Positions 33,631 to 43,328 of a stretch of 64,000 nt of DNA are shown here, piece after piece (position 1 is the stretch's first letter; each line of letters begins with the position of its first letter). This DNA is from Mycobacterium triplex (GTDB lineage: Bacteria > Actinomycetota > Actinomycetes > Mycobacteriales > Mycobacteriaceae): contig NZ_HG964446.1 of NCBI RefSeq assembly GCF_000689255.1, positions 3,516,734 through 3,580,733 of the forward strand, written 5' to 3'. Below the pieces are notes generated by a model. That model made no database searches. It was given only the letters and a program-made list of their open reading frames with translations, and was not told the origin of the DNA. A program made the translations under genes and the position numbers.

Positions 33631-34434
33631 ATGCGGGTCGAGAGTTTGCGCCGTTATCCGGTGAAATCCATGCTCGGCGAGACCGTCGAGAGCCTGTTCG
33701 TCGACGAACGTGGCGCCGAAGGAGACCGACGGCTGGCCCTGGTCGACACCACGACCGGGCATGTGGCCAGCGCCAAACAGGCACGGCTGTGGCGTGGCCT
33801 CTTGAAGTGCACGGCCAACGGAGATACCGGACACGTACGCATCGGGCTGCCCGATGGGACGACGGTCGCGGCCGATGATCCCGGCGTCGACGAGTTGCTT
33901 TCCCGGTTGCTGGGGCGTGCGGTGCGATTGGTCGGCCAGCGTCCGGACGGCGCCACAGTGGAGCGTCCGGATCCCGAGAAGCTGCTCGAACTCGGGTTGG
34001 ACGCCGATGTCGCGGGCCGCATCCTGGAAATCGGGCTGGGGACACCGGGCGATTCGTTTACCGACGATGCCCCGCTGCACGCGATCACCACCGCCACCTT
34101 GGAACATATCGGCGTCGAAGCCCTGCGCTATCGTCCGAATCTGGTGATCGCGACACCACCCGGCTGCCCCCCATACATCGAAAACGATTGGATAGAACGG
34201 GAATTGGGCATCGGCGAGGTGCGACTGCGCGGCCTGGAACTCACCCCACGCTGCGTGGTACCCACACTCGAGCATGGGGCGCTACCCAAAGCTCCTCAGG
34301 CGCTTCGCATCCCCGCGTCCGAAAATCGATTGGAAGCAGGCACTTGCGGGGTGGCGGCGTGTGCAGGCATCTACTTCAAGGCGACGACCGAAGGTGTCAT
34401 CCGGATCGGCGACGAAGTCACCCTCGACCCGTAA
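33631..34434 (+). CDS. MOSC domain protein
   Basis: 267-residue protein with an N-terminal MOSC beta-barrel domain (MRVESLRRYPVKSMLGE, FVDERGAEGDRRLALVD) and a C-terminal MOSC domain. YRPNLVIATPP carries the usual R-N motif, followed by ELTPRCVVPTLE and the cysteine-bearing TCGVAACAGIYF. MOSC proteins handle molybdenum cofactor sulphur or act as amidoxime-reducing enzymes. Here no electron-transfer domain is fused, but an F420/flavin PPOX protein precedes it. ATG 33631 follows the previous stop closely. Confidence 0.82.
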   Translation: MRVESLRRYPVKSMLGETVESLFVDERGAEGDRRLALVDTTTGHVASAKQARLWRGLLKCTANGDTGHVRIGLPDGTTVAADDPGVDELLSRLLGRAVRLVGQRPDGATVERPDPEKLLELGLDADVAGRILEIGLGTPGDSFTDDAPLHAITTATLEHIGVEALRYRPNLVIATPPGCPPYIENDWIERELGIGEVRLRGLELTPRCVVPTLEHGALPKAPQALRIPASENRLEAGTCGVAACAGIYFKATTEGVIRIGDEVTLDP

Positions 34435-34438
34435 ACGC

Positions 34439-35179
34439 TTAGTTGCCAAAGCTATTCGGCGCGTGCACCACCGTGGCAGGTGCGGCCGGGCCCGCGTCGA
34501 GTCGGCTGGCGGCAAAGGACGCGCCCTTGTCGATCATGGTGGCGTCGTCGGCGTAGGTGTTGTGGGCGGCGAAGTTCATGCCGTCCGAGCACACCGGGTC
34601 CTCGTTGGCGCAGACCTTGATCGTCTTGGCCTGGTAGGTCGGTCCGATGACCAGCGGCGGCTCGCCGAGGAAGTTCATGGCCCGCACGTTGGGTGTGCCG
34701 AAGAGCACCACCGCGGCGACGTGGTCGGCGATCTCGGGTGCCAGCGGCTTGGGCACGGTCGCGGGATCGACCCCGGCGGGCACCGCGTCCGAGGTCACGA
34801 AGCCCATCACGGCTGCGCCCTGGGAGAACCCGCCGAGCACCATCTTGGTCGTGGGGCAGCTGCCGGCCATCGACACGACGTGGGCTCCCGCGTCCCGGAT
34901 GCCGTCGAGGCCGGTGTCCCACTCGTTGCTGGCGGGGTAGTTGACGGCGTAGACGTCGATGGATTTTCCGGCCTCGCGCCCGCGCAGATTGTCGACGAAG
35001 GCCTGCCCGGTCGGACCGATACCTTCCGGCTCGCCGGTGCCGCGGGCGAACACCACCTGCGCGTCGGGGCACGGCTCCGCCCCCGCCCACGGAACGGGAG
35101 AGAAGAGGACAGCGGCGCCAAGGCTCAAAGTTACTGCGGCCGCGGGGCCCACGAAACGGATGACGTAACCGGCGATCAT
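34439..35179 (-). CDS. Exported cutinase-like esterase (Culp)
   Basis: 246-residue secreted cutinase-family hydrolase. Signal peptide about 1-34 (WAGA), then CPDAQVVFARGTGEPEGIG, elbow GGFSQG (S119), NEDPVCSDG and AAHNTYADDA for the Asp and His of the triad. An Ala/Pro-rich tail of about 20 residues follows the domain. Paired cysteines (C37-C108 and the two in CANEDPVC) fit the family disulphides. Convergent with the MOSC gene, 4 nt apart. Confidence 0.9.
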   Translation of the reverse strand: MIAGYVIRFVGPAAAVTLSLGAAVLFSPVPWAGAEPCPDAQVVFARGTGEPEGIGPTGQAFVDNLRGREAGKSIDVYAVNYPASNEWDTGLDGIRDAGAHVVSMAGSCPTTKMVLGGFSQGAAVMGFVTSDAVPAGVDPATVPKPLAPEIADHVAAVVLFGTPNVRAMNFLGEPPLVIGPTYQAKTIKVCANEDPVCSDGMNFAAHNTYADDATMIDKGASFAASRLDAGPAAPATVVHAPNSFGN

Positions 35180-35361
35180 GCCCCATTAAGTGCCCATCCG
35201 TGCCGATCACCAAACGAGTGATATTGCACACGCGTTCGTAGCAAAACCCGCCGAGTTCAGCTTGCCCTGTGGACGGCCTACGGCCACAGCCGATTTCACA
35301 CGGTGACAACACCGGTAGCCAGTGGGCCGAACCTATCGAGTGTCGTCGGCGCGGAGCCGGC

Positions 35362-35910
35362 TCAGCGCCATTTGATACCGCACCCTATTGACGGGCGTTG
35401 GTCGGGGTCGACCGGGCGGCCGGCCAGCACGGCGTCGACCGCTGCGCGGACGTCGGCGCCCGTCACCGGCAGGTCGTTTTTGGGGCGGGAGTCGTCGAGC
35501 TGGCCGCGGTACACGAGCCGGCGGTCGCCGTCGAACACGAACGTGTCCGGGGTGCACGCGGCGGAGAAGGAGCGGGCGACATCTTGCGTCTCGTCGTACA
35601 GGTAGGGAAACGCCCAGCCGTGCCGGCGGGCCTCGGCGACCATCTCGTCGGGGCCATCCTGCGGGTAGGTGACGACGTCGTTGCTGGAGATCCCCACCAT
35701 TGCGACCCCCTGCGCGGCGAAATCTCTGCCCAGCGCTGCCAGCCCGGCCGCGACATGCTGCACATAGGGGCAGTGGTTGCAGATGAAGGTGACGACCAGG
35801 GCGGGACCGGTGAGCTCGTCGAGGCTGACCAGGGCGCCGGTTGCCGGGTTGGGCAATGTGAACGACGGCGCGGGGGTGCCGAGGGCAAGCATTGTCGACT
35901 CGATAGCCAT
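35362..35910 (-). CDS. Thioredoxin-like/AhpC-TSA family protein
   Basis: 182-residue thioredoxin-fold protein. The redox motif is FICNHCPY (C44, C47) after PALVVTF, typical of peroxiredoxin-like members that carry a CxxC. GISSNDVVTYPQDGPDEM and YLYDETQDVARSFSAACTPDTFVFD are the family blocks. The start ATG 35910 (MAIESTMLALGTPAPSF) gives the usual length; no signal peptide, so cytoplasmic. The tail ends GCGIKWR. Role: thiol-disulphide exchange or peroxide removal; partner unknown. Confidence 0.85.
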   Translation of the reverse strand: MAIESTMLALGTPAPSFTLPNPATGALVSLDELTGPALVVTFICNHCPYVQHVAAGLAALGRDFAAQGVAMVGISSNDVVTYPQDGPDEMVAEARRHGWAFPYLYDETQDVARSFSAACTPDTFVFDGDRRLVYRGQLDDSRPKNDLPVTGADVRAAVDAVLAGRPVDPDQRPSIGCGIKWR

Positions 35911-36035
35911 GTTCGCCAGACTAGTCGGGGCTAGTCCAGGGCGACCCGGAGACCACCGTCGATCGCGGGTACGGAAGGCTGCATCTCGTGTGGCCAGAGT
36001 TAGCCGCGTTGCAATCCGGGGTGCCAGTCCGAAAC

Positions 36036-36965
36036 ATGGGGTGGGTGATCTCGCACACCGTCGCGATCTTCTCGGGGTTACTCGCCGCGTTTTGGGCAGC
36101 GGTCGGCATCGTCGTGCGACAACGCGTCGCCCAAAGCGTTCCAACCGACGGCGACTTGTCCCGGCCGACCGTGACAAGCGTGGTTCGCCAACCGTTGTGG
36201 TGGGCCGGGATTCTCGCCGCGGTCGCCGGCTACGTGTTTCAGGCCCTGGCGCTGGCCAACGGCTCGTTGCTGCTGGTGCAGCCGCTGCTGGTGTCGTCGC
36301 TGCTGTTCGCCCTGCCGTTGAGCGCGCGCCTTTGCCATCAGCGCATCACCGGAGCCGAATGGGGTTGGGCGATCGTGTTGACCGGCGCGCTGGCGGCGTT
36401 CGTGCTGGTCGGTCAGCCCCGCGAGGGCCACCACCGTTCGCCGATACCGTCGTGGACGATGGCGCTGGCGCTCACCGCGCCGCTGGTCATCGTGTGCCTC
36501 GTCGCGGCCCGGCGCACCCACGGCCGCACCCGCGCCATGCTGCTGGCCGTCGCGGTGGCCGTGCTGCTCGGCATGGTCGCCGTGTTGACGAAGATCTGCA
36601 CACACCGCTACGCCGTGGGCGGGTGGTACGGGCTGATGACCGTCCCGGCCCCGTACCTGCTGGTCGTGCTGGCGGTGGCGGTAACCATGGTGCAGAGCTC
36701 CGCCTTCCACGCCGGCGCATTACAGGCCTCGGTGCCGTTGATGCTGGTGGGTGAACCGGTCGTCGCGGTGATGCTCGGGGTCGTCGTGCTCGGTGAACAC
36801 CTCGCGGTGCGAGGCTCGGCAGCACTGGGCCTGCTGGTGGCGATCGTCGCGATGGTGGCGTCCACCGTCGCGCTGGCACGCGACCAGGCGCCCGGCGCAG
36901 GTCATCCGGCTGCGAAAGATGTCGGCACACCGCATCCCAACGAAGACGATGTGATCGTCAAGTAG
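36036..36965 (+). CDS. DMT superfamily transporter
   Basis: 309-residue integral membrane protein with about nine or ten hydrophobic helices arranged as two EamA-like halves. The second half has PLMLVGEPVVAVMLGVVVLGEHL, the Glu-containing EamA signature, and the first half has NGSLLLVQPLLVSSLLFALP. ATG 36036 begins directly with the first helix (MGWVISHTVAIFSGLLAAF); a GTG at 35988 would add 16 polar residues. Substrate unknown; DMT proteins move amino acids, nucleotides or drugs. Confidence 0.8.
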   Translation: MGWVISHTVAIFSGLLAAFWAAVGIVVRQRVAQSVPTDGDLSRPTVTSVVRQPLWWAGILAAVAGYVFQALALANGSLLLVQPLLVSSLLFALPLSARLCHQRITGAEWGWAIVLTGALAAFVLVGQPREGHHRSPIPSWTMALALTAPLVIVCLVAARRTHGRTRAMLLAVAVAVLLGMVAVLTKICTHRYAVGGWYGLMTVPAPYLLVVLAVAVTMVQSSAFHAGALQASVPLMLVGEPVVAVMLGVVVLGEHLAVRGSAALGLLVAIVAMVASTVALARDQAPGAGHPAAKDVGTPHPNEDDVIVK

Positions 36966-36971
36966 GCCGTA

Positions 36972-38150
36972 CTATCGCGACTGCTCGAGGACGGCCTGTT
37001 CCAGGAGATCGACTGCGCGCGAAAGACTTTCGTCGGGCTTGGACATCAATTCGGCAACCTCGCGGGCCCGGGCCGCCCGTTCCGGGGCGAGGATGCCCTG
37101 CAAATCCGCGACCACCGAATCCAAAGTGCTTTCCATAAAAGCCCGTCCAGAGCCAACTTTCAGCTGCGTGATCCCTTCCGCCCAGACCGGCTGATCGAGC
37201 CAGAACCACAGGATCAACGTGGGGACCCCGGCCCGCAGGCCCGCGGCCGTCGCGCCGGCGCCGCCATGATGGACGACGGCGCGGCACACCGGAAAAACGG
37301 CCGCATGGTTCACCTCGGCCACGACCTTCACATGCTCGGCGTCCGCAACCCCGGCAACGTCGTTCGGGCCGGCGCAGATCAACGCCCGCTCGCCCAGGCG
37401 CGCGCAGGCCGCACTGATCACCGCGATGGTCTCGACGGGAGAAGCGAGCGGCGTGCTGCCGAAGCCGAAGTAGATCGGGGGCGTGCCGTCGGCGATCCAG
37501 GACAACACCTCGTCGTCGACGGCGGTGGGCAACCCCAGTGTCAGCGCGCCAACGAACAACGGCGAGGTACCCGAGTCCAGCCATTCGGCCGCCGCTCCCG
37601 GTAAGCAGATCTCGTCATACGCCTGGATCTCCACCGTCGGCGGGGTCGACTCCCCGGCGACCTCCGGCAAGCCAAGTGCGCCGCGTTGAGCGTCGTCGGT
37701 CTCCTTGGTGATCTGCGGACCGAATCCGCCTGCCGCCAGGATCCGCGCCGGGAAGTAGTGCAGCGCGCCGAGCGGAATGCCGTAGTACTCCGCGATATTG
37801 GCGGCCAGTCCCTGCTCGTTGAAGGCCGCGACCAGCAGGTCGGCCCCGTCCGCCAGGGATGTCAGCGTCGCACTCTTTTCGGCCTTGACCTCGTTGACAT
37901 GCTGGGCGATCTCGGCCCACATGGTGACCGGATTCGAGATCTTGCCGACGAAGTCCGCGGCGAAGTCCATCTGCTCGCGCGAGTCCCGGCCATATGCGGC
38001 CGCGGGCAGCCCCGCGGATTCGACGAAGGCCACCATGTCGGGCGCGACGGCCATCCGCACGTCGTGGCCGCGTCGCATCAGCTCCCGGCCGACTGCGGCC
38101 AGCGGCTCGACGTCGCCGCGACTCCCATAGCCGGCCAGCACGCATTTCAT
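36972..38150 (-). CDS. GT1 family glycosyltransferase (GPL-type)
   Basis: 392-residue GT-B glycosyltransferase of the UGT-like GT1 group, most like mycobacterial Rv1524/Rv1526c and the glycopeptidolipid sugar transferases. The N-terminal MKCVLAGYGSRGDVEPLAAVGRELMRRGHDV binds acceptor. The donor motif VVHHGGAGATAAGLRAGVPTLILWFWLDQPVWA corresponds to the PSPG region. It is alone here, without methyltransferases or NRPS genes, so its acceptor (sterol, GPL or drug) is open. It runs convergently with the DMT gene. Confidence 0.87.
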   Translation of the reverse strand: MKCVLAGYGSRGDVEPLAAVGRELMRRGHDVRMAVAPDMVAFVESAGLPAAAYGRDSREQMDFAADFVGKISNPVTMWAEIAQHVNEVKAEKSATLTSLADGADLLVAAFNEQGLAANIAEYYGIPLGALHYFPARILAAGGFGPQITKETDDAQRGALGLPEVAGESTPPTVEIQAYDEICLPGAAAEWLDSGTSPLFVGALTLGLPTAVDDEVLSWIADGTPPIYFGFGSTPLASPVETIAVISAACARLGERALICAGPNDVAGVADAEHVKVVAEVNHAAVFPVCRAVVHHGGAGATAAGLRAGVPTLILWFWLDQPVWAEGITQLKVGSGRAFMESTLDSVVADLQGILAPERAARAREVAELMSKPDESLSRAVDLLEQAVLEQSR

Positions 38151-38216
38151 CGGCGGAACCTCACTCGCGGTGCTGCTTGTCGGTTGCGATCCACCGTGCA
38201 GCGCCGCGCGACTCCG

Positions 38217-38858
38217 TCAGCGGAGCCGGTTGGCCGCGAACGTCGCCGCCTGGTCGGTCATCCCGGCCTGAATATACGAAACGTGCGCCATGATATTTCC
38301 GCCGCCGGAGCAGATCGGGTCGTCGGGAGCGCACAAGCTGATGGTCTTGGTGGTGTAGATCGGGTTGGTCGTGGGCAACGGCTGGCCGCCCCACAACGCG
38401 CTCGAGAACTGACTCTTCGGCTCGCCGAAGAGAGCGACCGCGGCGACATGGTCGGCGACCGAAGCCGGCATCGCCTGCGTGGCCAGGTCGATCACCGTCG
38501 AGCCCTGGGAGTAGCCGCCGAGCACCAGCTTGGTCTTGGGGCAGTTGGCGACGGTGCCCTGGATGTGACCGCTCGCGTCGTCAGAGCCGGCCGTTGCGCT
38601 GTTGTGGTAGTCGTCGTTGGCCGGGTAGTTGACCGCATATACCCCGACGGACTTTCCGCCGACCTGCGAGGTAAGCGAGTCGACGAATGCTTGGCCGATG
38701 TTGCCGAGACCGGGCTCCTGGTGAGTACCGCGAGCGAACACCACCTCGACGTCGGAACAGGGGTCAGCCGACGCGGTCGGGGAGATCGGCGCGCCAACCA
38801 GCGCCCACATCATCGCTGCTGCGACGCCAACAACACGAACAAGCCTGAGTGCACTCAT
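38217..38858 (-). CDS. Exported cutinase-like esterase (Culp)
   Basis: 213-residue secreted cutinase-family protein. The signal peptide MSALRLVRVVGVAAAMMWAL ends near SADPC (about residue 32). Then VEVVFARGTHQEPGLGN, elbow GGYSQGS (S117), APDDPICSGG and AHVSYIQAGM complete the catalytic set. ATG 38858 gives a standard signal; a start at 38894 would add 12 residues. Third cutinase in the window, but more divergent from the first, whose elbow is GYSLG. Confidence 0.9.
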   Translation of the reverse strand: MSALRLVRVVGVAAAMMWALVGAPISPTASADPCSDVEVVFARGTHQEPGLGNIGQAFVDSLTSQVGGKSVGVYAVNYPANDDYHNSATAGSDDASGHIQGTVANCPKTKLVLGGYSQGSTVIDLATQAMPASVADHVAAVALFGEPKSQFSSALWGGQPLPTTNPIYTTKTISLCAPDDPICSGGGNIMAHVSYIQAGMTDQAATFAANRLR

Positions 38859-39038
38859 TCCCAAATGCTGACATACCGGCACAGACGGCCGCACCGGCGG
38901 CTCGCTTTACCCGGATGTGCACTGGCCACGGCGGTACCTATCAAAATGAGGTGCTTGCCGGTGGGAAGGAACCGGATGTTGGCTCAGGTTGAGCGTAGGT
39001 AGCCCGGCGATGCTGGGGGTTTAGAAAGGCTGGGGAGC

Positions 39039-39881
39039 GTGACCGACTCGACGAGCGGGTCCAGGGCCGCCGCGGCTTCGGCGGAGGTGCGCATCGGCGT
39101 TCAGCTGTGGGCGGGCGGGACGCCGGACTACGCGACGTGGCGCCGGGCGGTGCTGCATGCCGAAGAACTCGGCGCTGACGCCATTTTCGGCTACGACCAC
39201 TTTCACAAGCCGTTCGTCGACATCGTCGACGGCGTGCCGCAGCTGCAGGATGAGCAGCCCGAGGTCAACAATTTCGAAGCGTGGACCGCCCTGGCGTCGT
39301 GGGGCGAGATCACCAGTCGAGCCGAGATCGGGCTGCTGGTCAGCGGAATGCCGTACCGCAACCCCGACCTGGTCGCGGATATGGCACGCACTGTCGATCA
39401 CATCAGCGGAGGGCGGTTGATCCTGGGCCTTGGCGCCGGCTGGTATCCGCATGACTTCATCGCCTACGGCTACGAATACGGGACCGTGAGATCGAGGATG
39501 GACCAGTTCGACGAAGGCCTGCAGCGCATCGAATATCGGCTCAACCATCTGACTCCCGGCCCGTTGCGGCAGATCCCGATCCTGATCGGGGGAGGCGGTG
39601 AGCGACGCACCATTCCCGCGGCGGCGCGGCACGCCCATATCTGGCACAGCTTCGAACCCATCGACGAGTTCCGCCGCAAAAACGAGCTCCTCAAGCGGCT
39701 CGCGACCGAGGCCGGGCGCGACGAGGCCGGCATCGAGCGCGCGATGGCCTGGACGGACGCCAAGACGGCCGACGCCTTCCTCGACGAGGGCGTCACGCTG
39801 TTCACCACCGAGATCCACCCTGACGACAACGGGTATGACTTCTCAGAGCTGGAGACGATGCTCGCCTGGCGCCGGCAATAA
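39039..39881 (+). CDS. LLM class F420-dependent oxidoreductase
   Basis: 280-residue luciferase-like oxidoreductase with VRIGVQLWAGGTPDYATW at the start of the barrel and VDHISGGRLILGLGAGWYPHD near residue 125. GTG start with GGGGAG upstream. Same subfamily as the protein at 3572. It precedes the glucose-6-phosphate dehydrogenase gene by 100 nt on the same strand. It is not a convincing Fgd (F420-dependent glucose-6-phosphate dehydrogenase), so coupling of the two reactions is only a possibility. Confidence 0.85.
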   Translation: MTDSTSGSRAAAASAEVRIGVQLWAGGTPDYATWRRAVLHAEELGADAIFGYDHFHKPFVDIVDGVPQLQDEQPEVNNFEAWTALASWGEITSRAEIGLLVSGMPYRNPDLVADMARTVDHISGGRLILGLGAGWYPHDFIAYGYEYGTVRSRMDQFDEGLQRIEYRLNHLTPGPLRQIPILIGGGGERRTIPAAARHAHIWHSFEPIDEFRRKNELLKRLATEAGRDEAGIERAMAWTDAKTADAFLDEGVTLFTTEIHPDDNGYDFSELETMLAWRRQ

Positions 39882-39981
39882 GCGGTTCGCTACCGGCCGC
39901 GGATGAACATCTGATTTTCAACAGAAAACCGATGCGGCCCCTCGGCTGCGGATGCGGCGCGACAGTGGAAGTATCACCGGG

Positions 39982-41481
39982 GTGGCCGAGAAGAACCCCC
40001 AGACGATCTCTTACCCGGCGCCGGAATCGCGTCCGCGCCGCCACGACTACGCCCCGCTCGACCCCCATGTCATCGTCCTGTTCGGCGCGACCGGGGATCT
40101 GGCCAAGCGCAAGCTGATTTCCGGGCTGGCCTATTTGGATCAGTCCGAGCTGGCACCCGATATCCAGATCGTCGCGACGTCGCTGGAGGAATTGAGCGAC
40201 GACGAGTTTCGGGATATCGCCAAGAACGCGATCGATTCGTACGGCACCCACAAACTCACACCCGAGCAGTGGGCCGATTTCTCGAAGATCGTGCGCTACG
40301 TCCCGCAGGGTGCCGGGCCGGCGGCACTGGCCGCCGCGGTCGCCGAGGCCGAGGCAAACCTGGGCCCGAAGGTGCGGCGCCTGCATTACCTGTCCGTCCC
40401 GCCGAAAGCGGCGCGCGACGTGATCACCATGCTGCGCGACGCGGACCTAGTCGAGCGCTCCCGGGTCGTCATGGAAAAGCCGTTCGGCACCAACTTGGAA
40501 AGCGCGGTGGCCCTCAACGACTTCTTGCACGAGACGTTCGACGAATCCCAGATTTTCCGCATCGACCACTTCCTCGGCAAGGAAGCCGCCCAGAACATCC
40601 TGGCATTCCGGTTCGCCAACGGCCTGTTCGAGCCGATCTGGAACCGCAACTTCATCGACCACATCCAGATCGACATTCCCGAAACGCTCGGGCTGGATCA
40701 GCGGGCGAACTTCTACGAAAGCACCGGCGCCTACAAAGACATGGTCGTCACCCACCTGTTCCAGGTAATGGCATTCGTGGTGATGGAACCGCCGACCGCC
40801 CTGGAGCCGTACGCCATCAGCGAAGAGAAGAACAAGGTGTTCCGCTCGATGCTGCCGGTGAAATGCGCCGACGTGGTGCGCGGCCAGTACAACGGGTACC
40901 GCGGGGAGCCCGGTGTGGCAAGCGATTCCGACACCGAGACGTTCATCGCTCTCAAGGTCGGCATCGACAACTGGCGCTGGGCCGGGGTGCCGATCTATCT
41001 GCGCACCGGCAAGAAGATGGCGGAGGGCATCCGCATCATTTCGATCGCTTTCAAAGAGGCGCCGCGCAGCATGTTCCCGCCTGGGTCGGGGGTAGGGACC
41101 CAGGGCCCCGACCACCTCACCTTCGATCTTGCTGACAACTCCAAGGTTTCGCTGTCGTTCTACGGCAAGCGGCCGGGGCCGGGAATGAAGCTCGACAAGT
41201 TGTCGATGCAGTTCTCGTCTCGCGAGATCGACACCGCGGACCAGACGTTGGAGGCTTACGAGCGGCTCATTCTCGATGCGATGCGCGGTGACCACACGCT
41301 GTTCACCACCGCCGAGGGCATCGAATCACTATGGGAGCGTTCGCAAGAACTCCTTACCGACCCGCCCGCGGCCAAGGTGTACCCGCCGGGAAGTTGGGGG
41401 CCCAACGCCATTCATCAGTTGATCGCGCCCAATGCGTGGCGGTTGCCGTTCGAGCGCGGTTGGCGCGAAGCGAGAACCTGA
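39982..41481 (+). CDS. zwf: Glucose-6-phosphate 1-dehydrogenase
   Basis: NADP-dependent first enzyme of the pentose phosphate pathway, 499 aa. Nucleotide motif GATGDLA (residues 35-41), EKPFG (165-169), and the substrate signature RIDHFLGK (193-200) are intact. The GTG at 39982 (MAEKNPQT) is chosen; an ATG at 39952 would add ten residues. The sequence differs from both M. tuberculosis Zwf1 and Zwf2 in the N-terminus and in spacing, so it is probably an additional isoenzyme. No opcA, tal or gnd gene lies next to it. Confidence 0.93.
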   Translation: MAEKNPQTISYPAPESRPRRHDYAPLDPHVIVLFGATGDLAKRKLISGLAYLDQSELAPDIQIVATSLEELSDDEFRDIAKNAIDSYGTHKLTPEQWADFSKIVRYVPQGAGPAALAAAVAEAEANLGPKVRRLHYLSVPPKAARDVITMLRDADLVERSRVVMEKPFGTNLESAVALNDFLHETFDESQIFRIDHFLGKEAAQNILAFRFANGLFEPIWNRNFIDHIQIDIPETLGLDQRANFYESTGAYKDMVVTHLFQVMAFVVMEPPTALEPYAISEEKNKVFRSMLPVKCADVVRGQYNGYRGEPGVASDSDTETFIALKVGIDNWRWAGVPIYLRTGKKMAEGIRIISIAFKEAPRSMFPPGSGVGTQGPDHLTFDLADNSKVSLSFYGKRPGPGMKLDKLSMQFSSREIDTADQTLEAYERLILDAMRGDHTLFTTAEGIESLWERSQELLTDPPAAKVYPPGSWGPNAIHQLIAPNAWRLPFERGWREART

Positions 41482-41499
41482 TCCGCAGCGGGGCACGCC

Positions 41500-43137
41500 T
41501 CAATACACCATCCAGGACAGCACCGACGCTTGCAGTCCGGACAGGACGCAGATAAAGGCCAGAAACACCAAGCTCCACAACACGACTCGGCGGAAGATGT
41601 CGCCTTCTTTTCCGTGCAGTTCGACCGCTGCGGCTGCGATCGCGAGGTTTTGCGGCGAGATCATCTTGCCCAGCACACCACCGGAGCTGTTGCCCGCGGC
41701 CATCAGCAGCGGCGAGAGCCCTGCCTTGGCCGCGGCGGTTACCTGCAGTGCGCCGAATAGGGAGTTCGACGAGGTGTCGGACCCGGTCACCGCCACACCG
41801 AGCCACCCGAGAATGGGAGAGAGCAGCGCGAAGGCACCGCCCGCCCCGGCCATCCAGGTGCCCAGCGTGATGGTCTGACCGGAGGCGTTCATCACGAAAG
41901 CCAGTGCCAGCACTGCCATTACGGTGAGGATTGCCCAGCGGAGCTGATATAGCGTCGCGCCGTAGGCCTTGATCGCAGCGCCCACCGACACGCGTAGCAC
42001 CACCATGGCGACGACGCCCGCCACCAGCATCTGGGTGCCCGGCGTGGTCAGCAGATTGAAGGTGAAGTTCGGTAGCGTCGACGGGGTGCCCTTGGCCGTC
42101 AGCAGATGCAGTCCCGGCCAGTGCACGGTGTAGGTCGCGTTGTCCAGATACCGCTTCACCGCCGGGATCTGGCAGATCACGAAGATGGCAATGATGATCG
42201 CGTACGGCGCGTATGCGCGGACGACCTCGGCGCGTGACTCGCCTCGCCCCAGGCTCGCTTCGAATTCGGGGGGCATCGTGTCGGCGGCGCCGCCCGCCAC
42301 GACGGCAGCAGCACGGGGTGCGGTCTGCGGACGCCGGACGCGTAGCAGTAACACCACGGCGCCGGCCGAGAGCAGTGCGGCCACGACGTCGGCCAGCGCC
42401 ACCGACACGTAGTTCGACGTGGCGAATTGCCCGACTCCGAAAACCGCGCCGGCGGTCAGTGCCGCGGGCCAGGTCTCCCGAATTCCGCGTCGACCGTCGA
42501 CGATGGCCACCAGGGCCAGCGGGACGAACAGGGCCATGACGGGGGTTTGACGCCCGACCATCGCGCCGAGCGCGTCGCTGGACAATCCGGATACCTTGCC
42601 GAGCACGATGATGGGTGTGGCCATCGCGCCGTAGGCGACCGGCGCGGTGTTGGCGACCAGTGCGAGCACCGCGGCCTTGAGCGGCTTGAAGCCCAGGGCG
42701 AGCAACATGACCGAGGTGACAGCGACCGGTGCGCCGAATCCGGCCAACGCTTCGAGCAGCGCGCCGAAGGAGAACGCGATGATGATCGCCTGGATGCGGT
42801 GATCGTCGCTCACGCTTGCGAAGCTGCGCCGCAGCACATCGAAATGCCCTGTCTCGACCGTCATCTGGTAGACCCAGATCGCGTTGATCACGATCCAGAG
42901 GATCGGGAAGAAACCGAACACGGCACCCTCGCCGCCGGCCAACAGCGTCTGGCCAATTGGCATGCGGTACACGGCAACAGCGATCGCGATCGCCACCGCC
43001 AGCGATAGCAGTGACGCCTTCCACGCGCGCAACCGCAAAACGCCCAGCATCAAGAAGAGAATCGCCAGCGGCACGGCCGCCACGAGTGAACTCAAACCCA
43101 GAGAGTGAGCGAGAGGATCAAGGATCTGACGATACAT
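41500..43137 (-). CDS. lldP: L-lactate permease (LctP family)
   Basis: 545-residue integral membrane transporter of the lactate permease family, moving L-lactate or glycolate with protons. About twelve to fourteen helices. Family blocks are GAVFGFFPILWIVINAIWVYQ, FGALLEALAGFGAPVAVTSVML, and near the end GNSSGGVLGKMISPQNLAIA, the last being highly diagnostic. ATG 43137 begins MYRQILDPLAHSLG. No lactate dehydrogenase gene (lldD) is beside it. Convergent with zwf, 18 nt apart. Confidence 0.93.
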   Translation of the reverse strand: MYRQILDPLAHSLGLSSLVAAVPLAILFLMLGVLRLRAWKASLLSLAVAIAIAVAVYRMPIGQTLLAGGEGAVFGFFPILWIVINAIWVYQMTVETGHFDVLRRSFASVSDDHRIQAIIIAFSFGALLEALAGFGAPVAVTSVMLLALGFKPLKAAVLALVANTAPVAYGAMATPIIVLGKVSGLSSDALGAMVGRQTPVMALFVPLALVAIVDGRRGIRETWPAALTAGAVFGVGQFATSNYVSVALADVVAALLSAGAVVLLLRVRRPQTAPRAAAVVAGGAADTMPPEFEASLGRGESRAEVVRAYAPYAIIIAIFVICQIPAVKRYLDNATYTVHWPGLHLLTAKGTPSTLPNFTFNLLTTPGTQMLVAGVVAMVVLRVSVGAAIKAYGATLYQLRWAILTVMAVLALAFVMNASGQTITLGTWMAGAGGAFALLSPILGWLGVAVTGSDTSSNSLFGALQVTAAAKAGLSPLLMAAGNSSGGVLGKMISPQNLAIAAAAVELHGKEGDIFRRVVLWSLVFLAFICVLSGLQASVLSWMVY

Positions 43138-43328
43138 ATAGGCACCATATGGATCACATACGCCGCCATGCCTCGGATCAATCACATGACAACGACGAAT
43201 GTCCGCGGAAGATTTGGAGGTTTATTAAATCAATCAGTTTATTTAGGCGTAGAGTCACCACCAGCTTCCACACCGGCAGCCGGTTGGCTGCCTTCGACGC
43301 GACCGGTGAACAGCAAAGGGAAGAGAAC

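Noticed and set aside
43186..43328. AT-rich stretch before the LEH-like gene as a FadR/LldR site
   Set aside because: Composition is suggestive but no clear inverted repeat matches a known operator.
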